Below are positions 31,268 through 38,784 of a stretch of DNA of 64,000 bases, one piece after another (positions within the stretch are counted from its first letter, which is position 1; the number at the start of each line of letters is the position of its first letter). Origin of the DNA: Curvibacter sp. GWA2_63_95 (GTDB lineage Bacteria; Pseudomonadota; Gammaproteobacteria; Burkholderiales; Burkholderiaceae_C); assembly GCA_001795455.1 (NCBI GenBank), contig MGPB01000004.1, positions 84,987 through 148,986 on the forward strand. The letters run 5' to 3'. The position numbers were made by a program, and so were the translations under genes. Under the pieces are notes generated by a model, which was given only the letters and a program-made list of their open reading frames with translations, was not told where the DNA came from and made no database searches.

Positions 31268-31661
31268 GTCTGTGTCTCCTCGTTTTGTAAGTGGATGCGG
31301 GCCCACGGTGTGCCAGAAGGGCCACCCGCGTCCGGCCTGCTTCTGTGCCTCTTGTGCCTCACCAGAAATCCCTGAAATCGGTACCAAGAAGTGCTCGGAT
31401 AGTACGCAGCGAATTGATATAGATCTAATAGAGATTTGCATATCTCACATATAGAACTTTGGATTCAGGTTTACCCTAGGTCCTTGAATTAGAAGGACTA
31501 TTTAATTCTTATGCCTGATTTAGTCCGATATTCGTCGTAAGAACCCATTGCAAAAAAGATAAGTCAGAGGCTGAACTTTCTATTTCCCAAGGAAGCGTGG
31601 CGCCCGTAGCATGCAAGACCCGCAGGCCCTGCGCCCCGTCCAACTTCCCCCGTTTCCCCGT
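31268..31661. promoter_or_regulatory. 394-bp divergent control region of ytfQ and the aldose epimerase
   Basis: AT-rich from about 31410 to 31560, as expected for two divergent promoters. It contains the inverted repeat GAGAT-N6-ATCTC (31431-31446) and the palindrome TAGATCTA (31420-31427), which are candidate operator sites for a sugar-responsive regulator not encoded nearby. A -10-like TACTAT occurs on the minus strand near 31400. No coding sequence is seen. Confidence 0.5.
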
Positions 31662-32576
31662 ATGACATCTACTGCCACCCACACCATCCATTGGCTGCAC
31701 CACGCGGGCCAACGCCTGGGCCTGCTGCCCACCTTGGGCGGAAGCGTCGCCCACTGGCAGCGCGACACGGCGCCGGGCGCGCTGGACCTGTGGCGTCCCT
31801 GGGGTGGTGTGGCCGATCTCTACACCACGGCCTCGTTCCCGCTGGTGCCTTGGTCCAACCGCATTGGCCAGGGTGGTTTCACCCACCAAGGCACGACCCA
31901 CCCCATGCGACCCAACCGCGCGGGTGAGCCCTACCCCATCCATGGCGATGGCTGGCTGCAGCCCTGGGCCATCCGCCAACCGCGGCTGGACACGCTGGAG
32001 ATGGCACTCGAATCAAACGGCTTTGACGGCAACCCCTACCACTACCGCGCGCTACAGCGCTTCGTGCTGCGCGAGGACGGCATGGACCAGTTGCTGGAAG
32101 TGACCCATCTGGGGCCAGACAGCCTGCCCTATGGCCTGGGCCAGCACCCGGCGTTTTTGCGCACGCCGCAGGCGCGCTTGCAGGCGGCGGTGCAAGGCGT
32201 GTGGCTCAGCGGAGCCGACCCCATGCCCACCGTGCACACCACCAACTTCCCGCCCAGTTGGGACCCACGTGCCGGTATGGCGGTGAGTGGCAGCCTGATC
32301 GACAACGCCTACACCGGCTGGAGCGGCGAGTCCCACATCGACTGGCCCGAGCACGGCCTGCGCCTGCACATGCGCGAGCCGGCCGTAGTGGCGCGCGGAA
32401 AAAGCGACGGTTTTTGTCTGCTGTACCGCCCGCCGCAAGGCCAGCACTTTTGTTTTGAACCGGTGACGCACCCGATCGACGCCTTCCATGCCGAAGGCCA
32501 GCCCGGCTTGCAGGTGCTGCAGACGGGCCAGACGCTGAGCCAGCGGGTGGAATGGCGCTTTGAAACGCTGGCCTAA
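31662..32576 (+). CDS. Aldose 1-epimerase family protein
   Basis: 304-residue galactose-mutarotase-like enzyme that interconverts alpha and beta anomers. The family landmarks are a HGDGW block (about residue 94, first catalytic His), LGQHPAFL (second His, about residue 160) and FCFEPVTHP with the catalytic Glu near residue 270. ATG 31662 fits homolog starts; an upstream in-frame ATG at 31611 would add 17 unusual residues, and neither has a clear ribosome site. Divergent from the sugar ABC operon, so it probably serves the same sugar. Confidence 0.87.
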   Translation: MTSTATHTIHWLHHAGQRLGLLPTLGGSVAHWQRDTAPGALDLWRPWGGVADLYTTASFPLVPWSNRIGQGGFTHQGTTHPMRPNRAGEPYPIHGDGWLQPWAIRQPRLDTLEMALESNGFDGNPYHYRALQRFVLREDGMDQLLEVTHLGPDSLPYGLGQHPAFLRTPQARLQAAVQGVWLSGADPMPTVHTTNFPPSWDPRAGMAVSGSLIDNAYTGWSGESHIDWPEHGLRLHMREPAVVARGKSDGFCLLYRPPQGQHFCFEPVTHPIDAFHAEGQPGLQVLQTGQTLSQRVEWRFETLA

Positions 32577-32579
32577 AAC

Positions 32580-32628
32580 ACTATCAATTCAGGAGCTGCT
32601 TGCGCAATAAGGACGGTGGCTAGCGCGC
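32580..32628 (+). repeat. 49-bp dispersed repeat, copy F (supplies the tetR stop codon)
   Basis: ACTATCAATTCAGGAGC, TGCTTGCGCA, then GGACGGTGGCTAGCGCGC. It overlaps the last codons of the convergent tetR gene, and the GCTAGC core gives its TAG stop (32620-32622). Confidence 0.83.
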
Positions 32629-33237
32629 ATTTAAACCATCAAAACAGGTGGACAGCACCAGCTCGATGATTTCCTCGTCCGTGTGCAATTCACCCATCTT
32701 GAGAAACTCCAGCACCGGGTCACACGCGCGGGCGTACAAGGTGTAGAGCACGGCAATGGCCGGTAGCTTGGGGTTGATCAGGCCCTGCGCCTGCGCCGCC
32801 ACAATCCAGGCGCCCAGGCGGTCGCTGACGTCCATCAGGCCATCCATGTACCCCTTGTGGCCCATGAGGGTGGCGCGCAGCGTGGAGTTCTGGCTGGGCA
32901 AAGAGGGCATTTCTCCGCCCAGCTTCAGTCCCATGGTCCAGCGCACGACAGCGCGCAGCTTGTCCAGCGGCGCCTGGTCCTCCGGCAGGGTGTCCAGAAA
33001 GGCCTGGGCCTGGGTCATCAGGTGCGCCATGGCGGCGGCCCCGAGGTCTTCCTTGCTGGGAAAGTGCTTGTACAGACTGGCCTTGGCAATGCCCACATTG
33101 GCAGCCACCTCGTCCACCGTCATCGCCTCGAAGCCCTTCTCGGCCAGCAGCAGGTTCACGGCGCGGATGATGGCGTCTTCCCGCGCCTGCAGCATCTGCT
33201 GTTTGAAAGAGATCTTGGCGGGAGCGGCGGTGGTCAT
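32620..33237 (-). CDS. TetR-family transcriptional regulator
   Basis: 205-residue repressor-type protein. The HTH is MTVDEVAANVGIAKASLYKHFPSKEDL (about residues 39-65 in two blocks), followed by an all-helical ligand domain. The C-terminus (LNAR, then TAG) is read from a dispersed repeat, so the tail may have been changed by it. An inverted repeat upstream (33261-33287) is a likely autoregulatory operator. The regulated genes are not obvious. Confidence 0.9.
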   Translation of the reverse strand: MTTAAPAKISFKQQMLQAREDAIIRAVNLLLAEKGFEAMTVDEVAANVGIAKASLYKHFPSKEDLGAAAMAHLMTQAQAFLDTLPEDQAPLDKLRAVVRWTMGLKLGGEMPSLPSQNSTLRATLMGHKGYMDGLMDVSDRLGAWIVAAQAQGLINPKLPAIAVLYTLYARACDPVLEFLKMGELHTDEEIIELVLSTCFDGLNAR

Positions 33238-33260
33238 GGCGCCATTCTATTCGGGGGCGT

Positions 33261-33287
33261 CAAATTGTGGAGGCATCGTCCAATTTG
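33261..33287. promoter_or_regulatory. Candidate TetR operator (inverted repeat)
   Basis: CAAATTG (33261-33267) and CAATTTG (33281-33287) are exact inverted copies 20 bp apart centre to centre, placed 24 bp upstream of the tetR start and just past the end of argP. Confidence 0.5.
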
Positions 33288-33290
33288 TGA

Positions 33291-34214
33291 CTAGGTAGTT
33301 TTTCCGCCCAATATGCGACCTGCCGCCTGTGACAGCGCCGCCGTCAGGCGGTCAATCACGTCGGAATTCAGGTTCCAGCAGTGCCAGTACAGGTTCACCG
33401 GCAGCGTCACCGTAGGCACCAGGTTCACCAGCTGCCCGTCGTCGATCAGGCCGCGCACCAGCAGCTCGGGCACCACGCTGGCGCCCCAACCGGCCAGCAC
33501 GGCGCGCACCATGCCCTCTGAGCTGGGCACAAAGCGCTGGCTCACCGACACGCGACGCAGGTTCAGCGCGCGGCCCACAAATTCGGACGGCAAATCGTCC
33601 TTGCGGTTGAAGGCCACAAACGGAATGTTGCGGAAGTTGTGCGGCGTGAGGCCCTGCGGGCAGTGCACCTGCGCATAGTCCTTGCTCACCACCGCCACGT
33701 AGTGCATGGCACCCAAGGGCAGCACCTTGCAGCCGCGCAGGGCCTGCTTGAGCGTGGTCACACAGCCCAGCACCTGGCCTTCGCGCAACCATTCGTGGGT
33801 GAAGTCCTGGTCGTCGGTGATGATTTCCAGCGGCAGTCCGGCATGCACCAGCGGGTCCAGTGCCGAGAGCGCCCAGGTGGCAATGCTGTCGGCGTTGATC
33901 GCAATCGAGATGCGTTCGTCCTCGCGTGAGGCGCCGGTACTGGGCGCCAGCTCCAACAGGTCGCTCTCCAGGTCGGCGCGCAGCAGGCGCATCTGCATGG
34001 CGTGTTTGATCAGCAATCGCCCGGCCGTGGTGGCTTTGACCGGGCGGCTGCGCACCAGCAGCACGGTGCCCACCTGCGCCTCCAGCGCACGCAGGCGCTG
34101 GGACACGGCAGACTGGGTGATCGACAGGCGCACAGCAGCGCGCTCAAAGCCGCCCTCTTCCACAATGGCGGCCAGACATTCCAGGGCATCGGTATCAAAC
34201 GTTCGCATGCCCAT
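33291..34214 (-). CDS. argP: ArgP/IciA-type LysR regulator
   Basis: 307-residue LysR protein of the ArgP subgroup: ALECLAAIVEEGGFERAA, LSITQSAVSQRLRALE, and later the VAFNRKDDL and FVPSSEGMVRAVLAGWG blocks. Members sense lysine or arginine and usually control lysE-type exporters. Here the divergent neighbour is dadA instead. Two ATGs (34214 and 34208) are possible starts. A T-N11-A palindrome lies directly upstream. Confidence 0.85.
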   Translation of the reverse strand: MGMRTFDTDALECLAAIVEEGGFERAAVRLSITQSAVSQRLRALEAQVGTVLLVRSRPVKATTAGRLLIKHAMQMRLLRADLESDLLELAPSTGASREDERISIAINADSIATWALSALDPLVHAGLPLEIITDDQDFTHEWLREGQVLGCVTTLKQALRGCKVLPLGAMHYVAVVSKDYAQVHCPQGLTPHNFRNIPFVAFNRKDDLPSEFVGRALNLRRVSVSQRFVPSSEGMVRAVLAGWGASVVPELLVRGLIDDGQLVNLVPTVTLPVNLYWHCWNLNSDVIDRLTAALSQAAGRILGGKTT

Positions 34215-34217
34215 ATT

Positions 34218-34232
34218 ATTAGCGCTGCTAAT
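34218..34232. promoter_or_regulatory. LysR-type T-N11-A box between argP and dadA
   Basis: ATTAGC-gct-GCTAAT, a 15-bp inverted repeat with T at 34219 and A at 34231 (T-N11-A), placed 4 bp from the argP start and about 60 bp upstream of dadA. It fits a site used by ArgP for self-control and for dadA. Confidence 0.6.
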
Positions 34233-34292
34233 GTTTTCGCAAACGCTTTCATTTCGCTTTTACTGGCGCAAGGCTTGCCTGACACTGCCAGC

Positions 34293-35618
34293 ATGAAAAT
34301 TATTGTTCTCGGCGCCGGCACCATCGGCATTTGTACCGCTTGGCATTTGCTGGAGCTGGGCCACGACGTGACCGTGGTCGAACGCCAGCCCGACGCGGCC
34401 ATGGAAACCAGCTTTGCCAACGGCGCGCAAATTTCGGTCAGCTACTGCGAGCCGTGGGCCAACAAGGAAGCTCCGCTCAAGGCGTTGAAGTGGATGCTGA
34501 GCAAAGAGGCGCCCTTGCTGTTCCGCCCCCAGAACCCCTTCGGCGCCGGTCTGCACCAATACGCCTGGGGCCTGAAGTTCCTGGCCAACTGCAACGACAC
34601 CGCCTTCGAGCGCAATGTGCAGCAACTCGTGGCCCTGGGCGCCTACAGCCATGCGGCACTCAAAGACATGGTGGTCACCACCGGCATCGAATACAACCGA
34701 CTGGAACGCGGCATTGCCCACTACTACTGCGACCAGAAGTCGTTCGACACCGCAGGCGAGGCCGCCGCGCTGATGCGCAAATACGGCGTCAACCGCCAGG
34801 TCATCAGCAAAGAAGAACTGCTCAAGATTGAGCCGGCGTTTAAACAGTTTGCCCACCAGATCGTGGGCGGCACCATCACCCCCAGCGACGAGTCGGGTGA
34901 TTGCCGCGTCTTTACCCAGGAACTGGCCAAGCGCTGCATCGCGCGCGGCGCCGAGTTTTTGTACGAACACAGCGTGGATGGGCTGAATGTGAGCCTGGGC
35001 GCTATTAAATCAGTAGCTGTTCGCGCACTATCCACGGGCCCTAATGGCAAAAATGTTCCCGGTTCGCTGCGCACCCTCCAGGCCGACCACATCGTGGTGG
35101 CGGCGGGTTCCTACACCGCGCCGCTGTTGCGCACCGTGGGTGTGGACCTGCCCATCTACCCCGGCAAGGGCTACAGCGCCACCTTCAAGATCCTGAAGCC
35201 CGAACTGGCGCCCTTCGTCTCCACCATCGACGACGCCAAAAAAATCGCCATCAGCCGCCTGGGCGACCAGCTGCGTGTGGCCGGCACCATCGAGGTGGGC
35301 GGCTTCGACCTCACGCTGGACACCCCCGTGGCCCAGGCCCGCTGCAACATGCTGGCCCGCCGTATCGAGGAAGTGCTGCCAGGCGTGTGCGACACCCGCA
35401 GCGAAGCCGACGGCGGCCAACCCAATTACTGGACCGGCCTGCGCCCCGCCACCCCCACCAACATCCCCTACATCGGCCAAAGCCCGGTGCGCGGCTTGTG
35501 GGTCAACGCGGGCCACGGCACGCTGGGGTGGACGCATGGTGCAGGGTCGGGCAAGGCGATCGCCCAGTTGATCCACGGCGAGAAGCCGGAGATGAACTTC
35601 AGGTTTTACGGGGCTTGA
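34293..35618 (+). CDS. dadA: D-amino-acid dehydrogenase, DadA family
   Basis: 441-residue FAD-dependent dehydrogenase that oxidises D-amino acids to keto acids. The FAD site VLGAGTIGICTAWH is at residues 4-17, followed by ERQPDAAMETSFANGAQ, and the C-terminal block NAGHGTLGWTHGAGSGK (about residues 405-421) is typical of DadA. An insertion around residues 236-252 (AIKSVAVRALSTGPNG) is a 48-bp dispersed repeat, placed in a loop before the GSYTAP motif, so the enzyme may tolerate it. Divergent from argP; its end overlaps vapC by 13 bp. Confidence 0.93.
   Translation: MKIIVLGAGTIGICTAWHLLELGHDVTVVERQPDAAMETSFANGAQISVSYCEPWANKEAPLKALKWMLSKEAPLLFRPQNPFGAGLHQYAWGLKFLANCNDTAFERNVQQLVALGAYSHAALKDMVVTTGIEYNRLERGIAHYYCDQKSFDTAGEAAALMRKYGVNRQVISKEELLKIEPAFKQFAHQIVGGTITPSDESGDCRVFTQELAKRCIARGAEFLYEHSVDGLNVSLGAIKSVAVRALSTGPNGKNVPGSLRTLQADHIVVAAGSYTAPLLRTVGVDLPIYPGKGYSATFKILKPELAPFVSTIDDAKKIAISRLGDQLRVAGTIEVGGFDLTLDTPVAQARCNMLARRIEEVLPGVCDTRSEADGGQPNYWTGLRPATPTNIPYIGQSPVRGLWVNAGHGTLGWTHGAGSGKAIAQLIHGEKPEMNFRFYGA
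35001..35048 (+). repeat. 48-bp dispersed repeat, copy G (inside dadA)
   Basis: GCTATTAAATCAGTAGC, TGTTCGCGCA, then CCACGGGCCCTAATGGC. 48 bp, in frame, sense to dadA. Confidence 0.82.
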
Positions 35619-36010
35619 AGCGGTGCATAGCCTAGCACGCCCGCTGGGTGTGCCACACCAAAACGCTGGGCCAAGCCAGCTAGTCGCTTGTCCAGAGTCC
35701 ACAAGGTTGCACCAGGGGTGATACGGGTGGACGCCAGTAGAGCCAAATCAACCAAGCCGCAGCCCAGGCCAAACAGCTTGTCACGCTCGATCATGGCGAT
35801 GACCTCCACCAAACTGGCTTGATTGGCAACTCGCAACAGACCGATGTCTCCCAATGTTCGCTCTCGCGGTGCAGGTGGGGTCCCGCACGCCAGCTCTGCA
35901 ACGACCATCGGGTGCGTTAGCGCTTGGTCCACCACCACCACGTCGACCAAGGCTGCATTGCGTTGGCGAAAGTGGTCTACCCAGACCGAGGTGTCAATCA
36001 AAATGCTCAC
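35606..36010 (-). CDS. vapC: VapC-type PIN-domain ribonuclease toxin
   Basis: 134-residue PIN nuclease, the toxin of a VapBC pair, expected to cut RNA and stop growth when free. Acidic residues of the active site are visible: Asp in ILIDTS (residue 6), Glu in VAELACG (about 39) and Asp in GLVDLALLA (about 87). The start is GTG at 36010, overlapping the vapB stop. Its 3' end overlaps dadA by 13 bp on the opposite strand. Confidence 0.9.
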   Translation of the reverse strand: MSILIDTSVWVDHFRQRNAALVDVVVVDQALTHPMVVAELACGTPPAPRERTLGDIGLLRVANQASLVEVIAMIERDKLFGLGCGLVDLALLASTRITPGATLWTLDKRLAGLAQRFGVAHPAGVLGYAPLQAP

Positions 36011-36213
36011 TGTGACAACGGCTCTGCATTGCGGCGGGGCACGTCCGGCATCTGCGGCACGCTACCGCCCAGTGCGGCGAGACGCTTAGCCGCTTGAACG
36101 CGCACAAAGGTCTTCATGGCCTCACGAAAAATGTCGGCCTTGTCTACGGACGGGTCGGCGACCTGAAGCGCCTGCTCGTACAACGCATCTTCGATGGTGA
36201 CTGTAGTTCTCAT
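36007..36213 (-). CDS. vapB: VapB-type antitoxin
   Basis: 68-residue antitoxin that binds VapC and represses its own operon. The beginning MRTTVTIEDALYEQALQ is the beta-strand/helix of the ribbon-helix-helix-like VapB group, followed by a charged toxin-binding tail (MPDVPRRNAEPLSQ). AAGGAG precedes ATG 36213. It overlaps vapC by 4 bp. A perfect 11-bp inverted repeat lies just upstream. Confidence 0.88.
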   Translation of the reverse strand: MRTTVTIEDALYEQALQVADPSVDKADIFREAMKTFVRVQAAKRLAALGGSVPQMPDVPRRNAEPLSQ

Positions 36214-36229
36214 GGCACCGCTCCTTAAT

Positions 36230-36259
36230 TGATGCAAATTATCATCAAAATTTGCATCA
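36230..36259. promoter_or_regulatory. VapB operator candidate (11-bp perfect inverted repeat)
   Basis: TGATGCAAATT (36230-36240) and AATTTGCATCA (36249-36259) are exact inverted copies with an 8-bp spacer, about 17 bp upstream of vapB. Symmetry, position and AT-richness fit the autoregulatory site of a toxin-antitoxin operon. Confidence 0.75.
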
Positions 36260-36274
36260 TTGCAAGGCCAATCG

Positions 36275-37204
36275 TCAAACCGTGGGGTGCGCCACGGCCA
36301 AACACTCCTGAAACGCCCGCGTCGCCCGGCTCGGCTGCGGTGACTTGCGTGTGATGGCGAAGAACTGGCAGGCGTAGTGCAGCAGGTCGGGCCGCACGGC
36401 CTGCATGAGGCCGCGGCGCACAAAGCTTTCCGCGTAGTGGTCAGGCAGGAAGCCCAGAAACTGGCCGGAGAGGATCAGCGTGGCGATGGACTCCTGGTCA
36501 AAGCCTGTGGCACGGCGCGGCAGGCGCATGCGCTGGCTCAGTTCCATATTGGGCGAGTGGTAGCCCAGCCCCGCGAATTCGTGTTTGGCCAGCGTGTCCC
36601 AGTTCAGGGTGCGGTGGTTGGCATTCCACAGTGCGTGGCGCGTGCCGCAGTACAGCAGCATGTGTTCGTCAAACAGCGGCGTGTAGTCCAGCACGTCCGA
36701 CGCCCGATGGCCGGGGATGATGCCCACGTGGAACTGCCCGTCCAGCACGCCACGCTCGATAGCCGTGAGGGTGGCGACGTGCAGGTTCAGACCGACATCT
36801 GGAGCTTCTTCATGAAAGTGAGCGATGGCTTCGGCAATGTGGCTGGCCGGGTTGCTGGCAGTTTTGTCGAACACCGCCACCTGTAGCTGCCCGCCCATGC
36901 GCTGGTGGATTTCGTCCACGCTGCTGCGGAACGCGTCGGTGGCGGCCAGCAGTTGGCTGGTCTGGGCGTAGATCTTTTCACCCTCGGCCGTGAGCGCAAA
37001 ACCGGCCCGGCCGCGCCGGCACAGGGTCAGGCCCAGCCGGGTTTCCAGATCTTTGATGTGGCGGCTGACGGTGGATGTGCCTATATTGAGTTCCAGTTCG
37101 GCCGCGGCCATGCCCCCGCAATCGACCACGGCCTTGAACACGCGCAGCAAGCGCAGGTCCATGTCGCTGATCTGGCCGAGGACCGCCTTGTTTTTTACTT
37201 TCAT
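36275..37204 (-). CDS. LysR regulator of the beta-alanine (transaminase/mmsA) genes
   Basis: 309-residue LysR protein. The HTH region reads LRVFKAVVDCGGMAAAELELNIG and TSTVSRHIKDLETRLG (about residues 20-57), with a substrate domain after residue 95. It is divergent from the omega-transaminase gene with 108 bp between them, including a T-rich -10 and an inverted repeat, the standard layout for a LysR activator and its target. Inducer probably beta-alanine or a related compound (inference). Confidence 0.87.
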   Translation of the reverse strand: MKVKNKAVLGQISDMDLRLLRVFKAVVDCGGMAAAELELNIGTSTVSRHIKDLETRLGLTLCRRGRAGFALTAEGEKIYAQTSQLLAATDAFRSSVDEIHQRMGGQLQVAVFDKTASNPASHIAEAIAHFHEEAPDVGLNLHVATLTAIERGVLDGQFHVGIIPGHRASDVLDYTPLFDEHMLLYCGTRHALWNANHRTLNWDTLAKHEFAGLGYHSPNMELSQRMRLPRRATGFDQESIATLILSGQFLGFLPDHYAESFVRRGLMQAVRPDLLHYACQFFAITRKSPQPSRATRAFQECLAVAHPTV

Positions 37205-37216
37205 AATTTGCGAAGT

Positions 37217-37243
37217 AAATAGTTCTATTTGTGACTTTATAAG
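37217..37243 (+). promoter_or_regulatory. Candidate LysR box and -10 of the transaminase promoter
   Basis: AAATAG (37217-37222) and CTATTT (37225-37230) form an inverted repeat that replaces the -35 box, and TATAAG (37238-37243) is a good -10. A poor -35 covered by a symmetric site suggests an activator-dependent promoter. Confidence 0.5.
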
Positions 37244-37312
37244 AGTAACAGAGCTACCCACAATGCACCATCGCCCGAGAAGGCTTACCCACCCCACCCA
37301 CTGGAGTTCCCC

Positions 37313-38689
37313 ATGAAGCTCAACGACACCAGCAGCCCCGCCACTGGCGAAGCCGTCACCAGCGCATCCACCTTCCCCATGTCCCGCGAATGGATGGAAT
37401 CGCACTGGATGGCCTTTACCGGCAACCGCGATTTCAAGGCCAATCCGCGCATGATGGTGAGTGCGCAGGGCGCCTACTTCACCGACTCCAATGGCAAGAA
37501 GATTTTTGACGGCCTGTCGGGCCTGTGGTGTGCAGGCCTGGGCCACGGCCGCCGCGAGATCACCGAGGCGGTGAGCAAACAAATGGCGACCATGGACTAC
37601 TCGCCCGCCTTCCAGTTTGGCCACCCGCTGTCGTTTGAGCTGGCCAACAAGATTGTGGAACTGACCCCCGAGGGCCTGGACTATGTGTTCTACACCGGCT
37701 CCGGCTCCGAGTCGGCCGACACCGCACTCAAGATGGCCCGCGCTTACTGGCGCGCCAAGGGCATGGGTAGCAAGACCCGCCTGATTGGCCGCGAAAAGGG
37801 TTACCACGGCGTGAACTTCGGCGGCATCTCGGTGGGCGGCCTGCCGGCCAACCGCAAGACCTTCGGCCAGGGCATTGAGGCCGACCACCTGGCCCACACC
37901 CAGCTGGCATCCAACGCGTTCAGCAAGGGCTTGCCCGAAAAAGGCGGCGACATGGCCGACGAGCTGCTGCGCCTGATTGCCCTGCACGACGCGTCCAACA
38001 TTGCCGCGGTCATCGTGGAGCCCATGTCCGGCTCGGCCGGCATTGTGGTGCCACCCGTGGGCTACCTGCAGCGCCTGCGCGAAATCTGCACGCAGAACAA
38101 CATCCTGCTGATTTTTGATGAAGTGATCACCGGCTTTGGCCGCCTGGGTGCTTACACCGGCGCAGCCTACTTTGGCGTGGTGCCGGACATCCTGAACGCC
38201 GCCAAGCAAATCACCAACGGCGCCCAGCCCCTGGGCGTGACCGTGGCCAAGAAAGAGATTTACGACACCTTCATGGCGCAGGGCGGCCCGGACTACATGC
38301 TGGAATTCCCCCACGGCTACACCTACTCCGCCCACCCGGTGGCCTGCGCGGCCGGCATTGCGGCGCTGGACCTGCTGGTCAAGGAAAACATGATTGAGCG
38401 CGTGAACGCATTGACGCCCTACTTTGAGAAAGCCGTGCACAGCCTGCGCGGTACCAAGCACATCACCGACATCCGCAACCTGGGCCTGTCCGCCGGCTTC
38501 ACGCTGGCTGCGGTGCCCGGCGAGCCTGCCAAGCGCCCCTACGAGGTGGCCATGCGCTGCCTGGACAAGGGTTTTTACGTGCGCTACGCCGGTGACTGCA
38601 TTGCGCTGGCGCCACCGTTCATCACCACCGAGGCGGAGATCGACAGCCTGGTCAACGCCTTGGGCGAGGCCATCAACGAGACGGCGTAA
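37313..38689 (+). CDS. Beta-alanine--pyruvate transaminase (class III omega-aminotransferase)
   Basis: 458-residue PLP enzyme that moves the amino group of beta-alanine to pyruvate, giving malonate semialdehyde and alanine. The cofactor region DEVITGFGR (about residues 264-272) and the Schiff-base Lys in AAKQITNGAQPLG (about 295) are present, with the GSGSESADTALKMA block near residue 123. Full length for the omega-amino acid:pyruvate class. It is followed by a dispersed repeat and then mmsA, the enzyme for its product. Confidence 0.92.
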   Translation: MKLNDTSSPATGEAVTSASTFPMSREWMESHWMAFTGNRDFKANPRMMVSAQGAYFTDSNGKKIFDGLSGLWCAGLGHGRREITEAVSKQMATMDYSPAFQFGHPLSFELANKIVELTPEGLDYVFYTGSGSESADTALKMARAYWRAKGMGSKTRLIGREKGYHGVNFGGISVGGLPANRKTFGQGIEADHLAHTQLASNAFSKGLPEKGGDMADELLRLIALHDASNIAAVIVEPMSGSAGIVVPPVGYLQRLREICTQNNILLIFDEVITGFGRLGAYTGAAYFGVVPDILNAAKQITNGAQPLGVTVAKKEIYDTFMAQGGPDYMLEFPHGYTYSAHPVACAAGIAALDLLVKENMIERVNALTPYFEKAVHSLRGTKHITDIRNLGLSAGFTLAAVPGEPAKRPYEVAMRCLDKGFYVRYAGDCIALAPPFITTEAEIDSLVNALGEAINETA

Positions 38690-38713
38690 GGCGGCTTTGC
38701 CGCACCACGCATT

Positions 38714-38761
38714 ACTATCAATTTCATAGCTGCTAGCGCATATTTCATGCGGGCTAGCGCC
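38714..38761 (+). repeat. 48-bp dispersed repeat, copy H (between transaminase and mmsA)
   Basis: ACTATCAATTTCATAGC, TGCTAGCGCA, then CATGCGGGCTAGCGCC. Intergenic, between two genes of one pathway. Confidence 0.85.
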
Positions 38762-38784
38762 CTATTTCCTTTATAAAGCACTGT

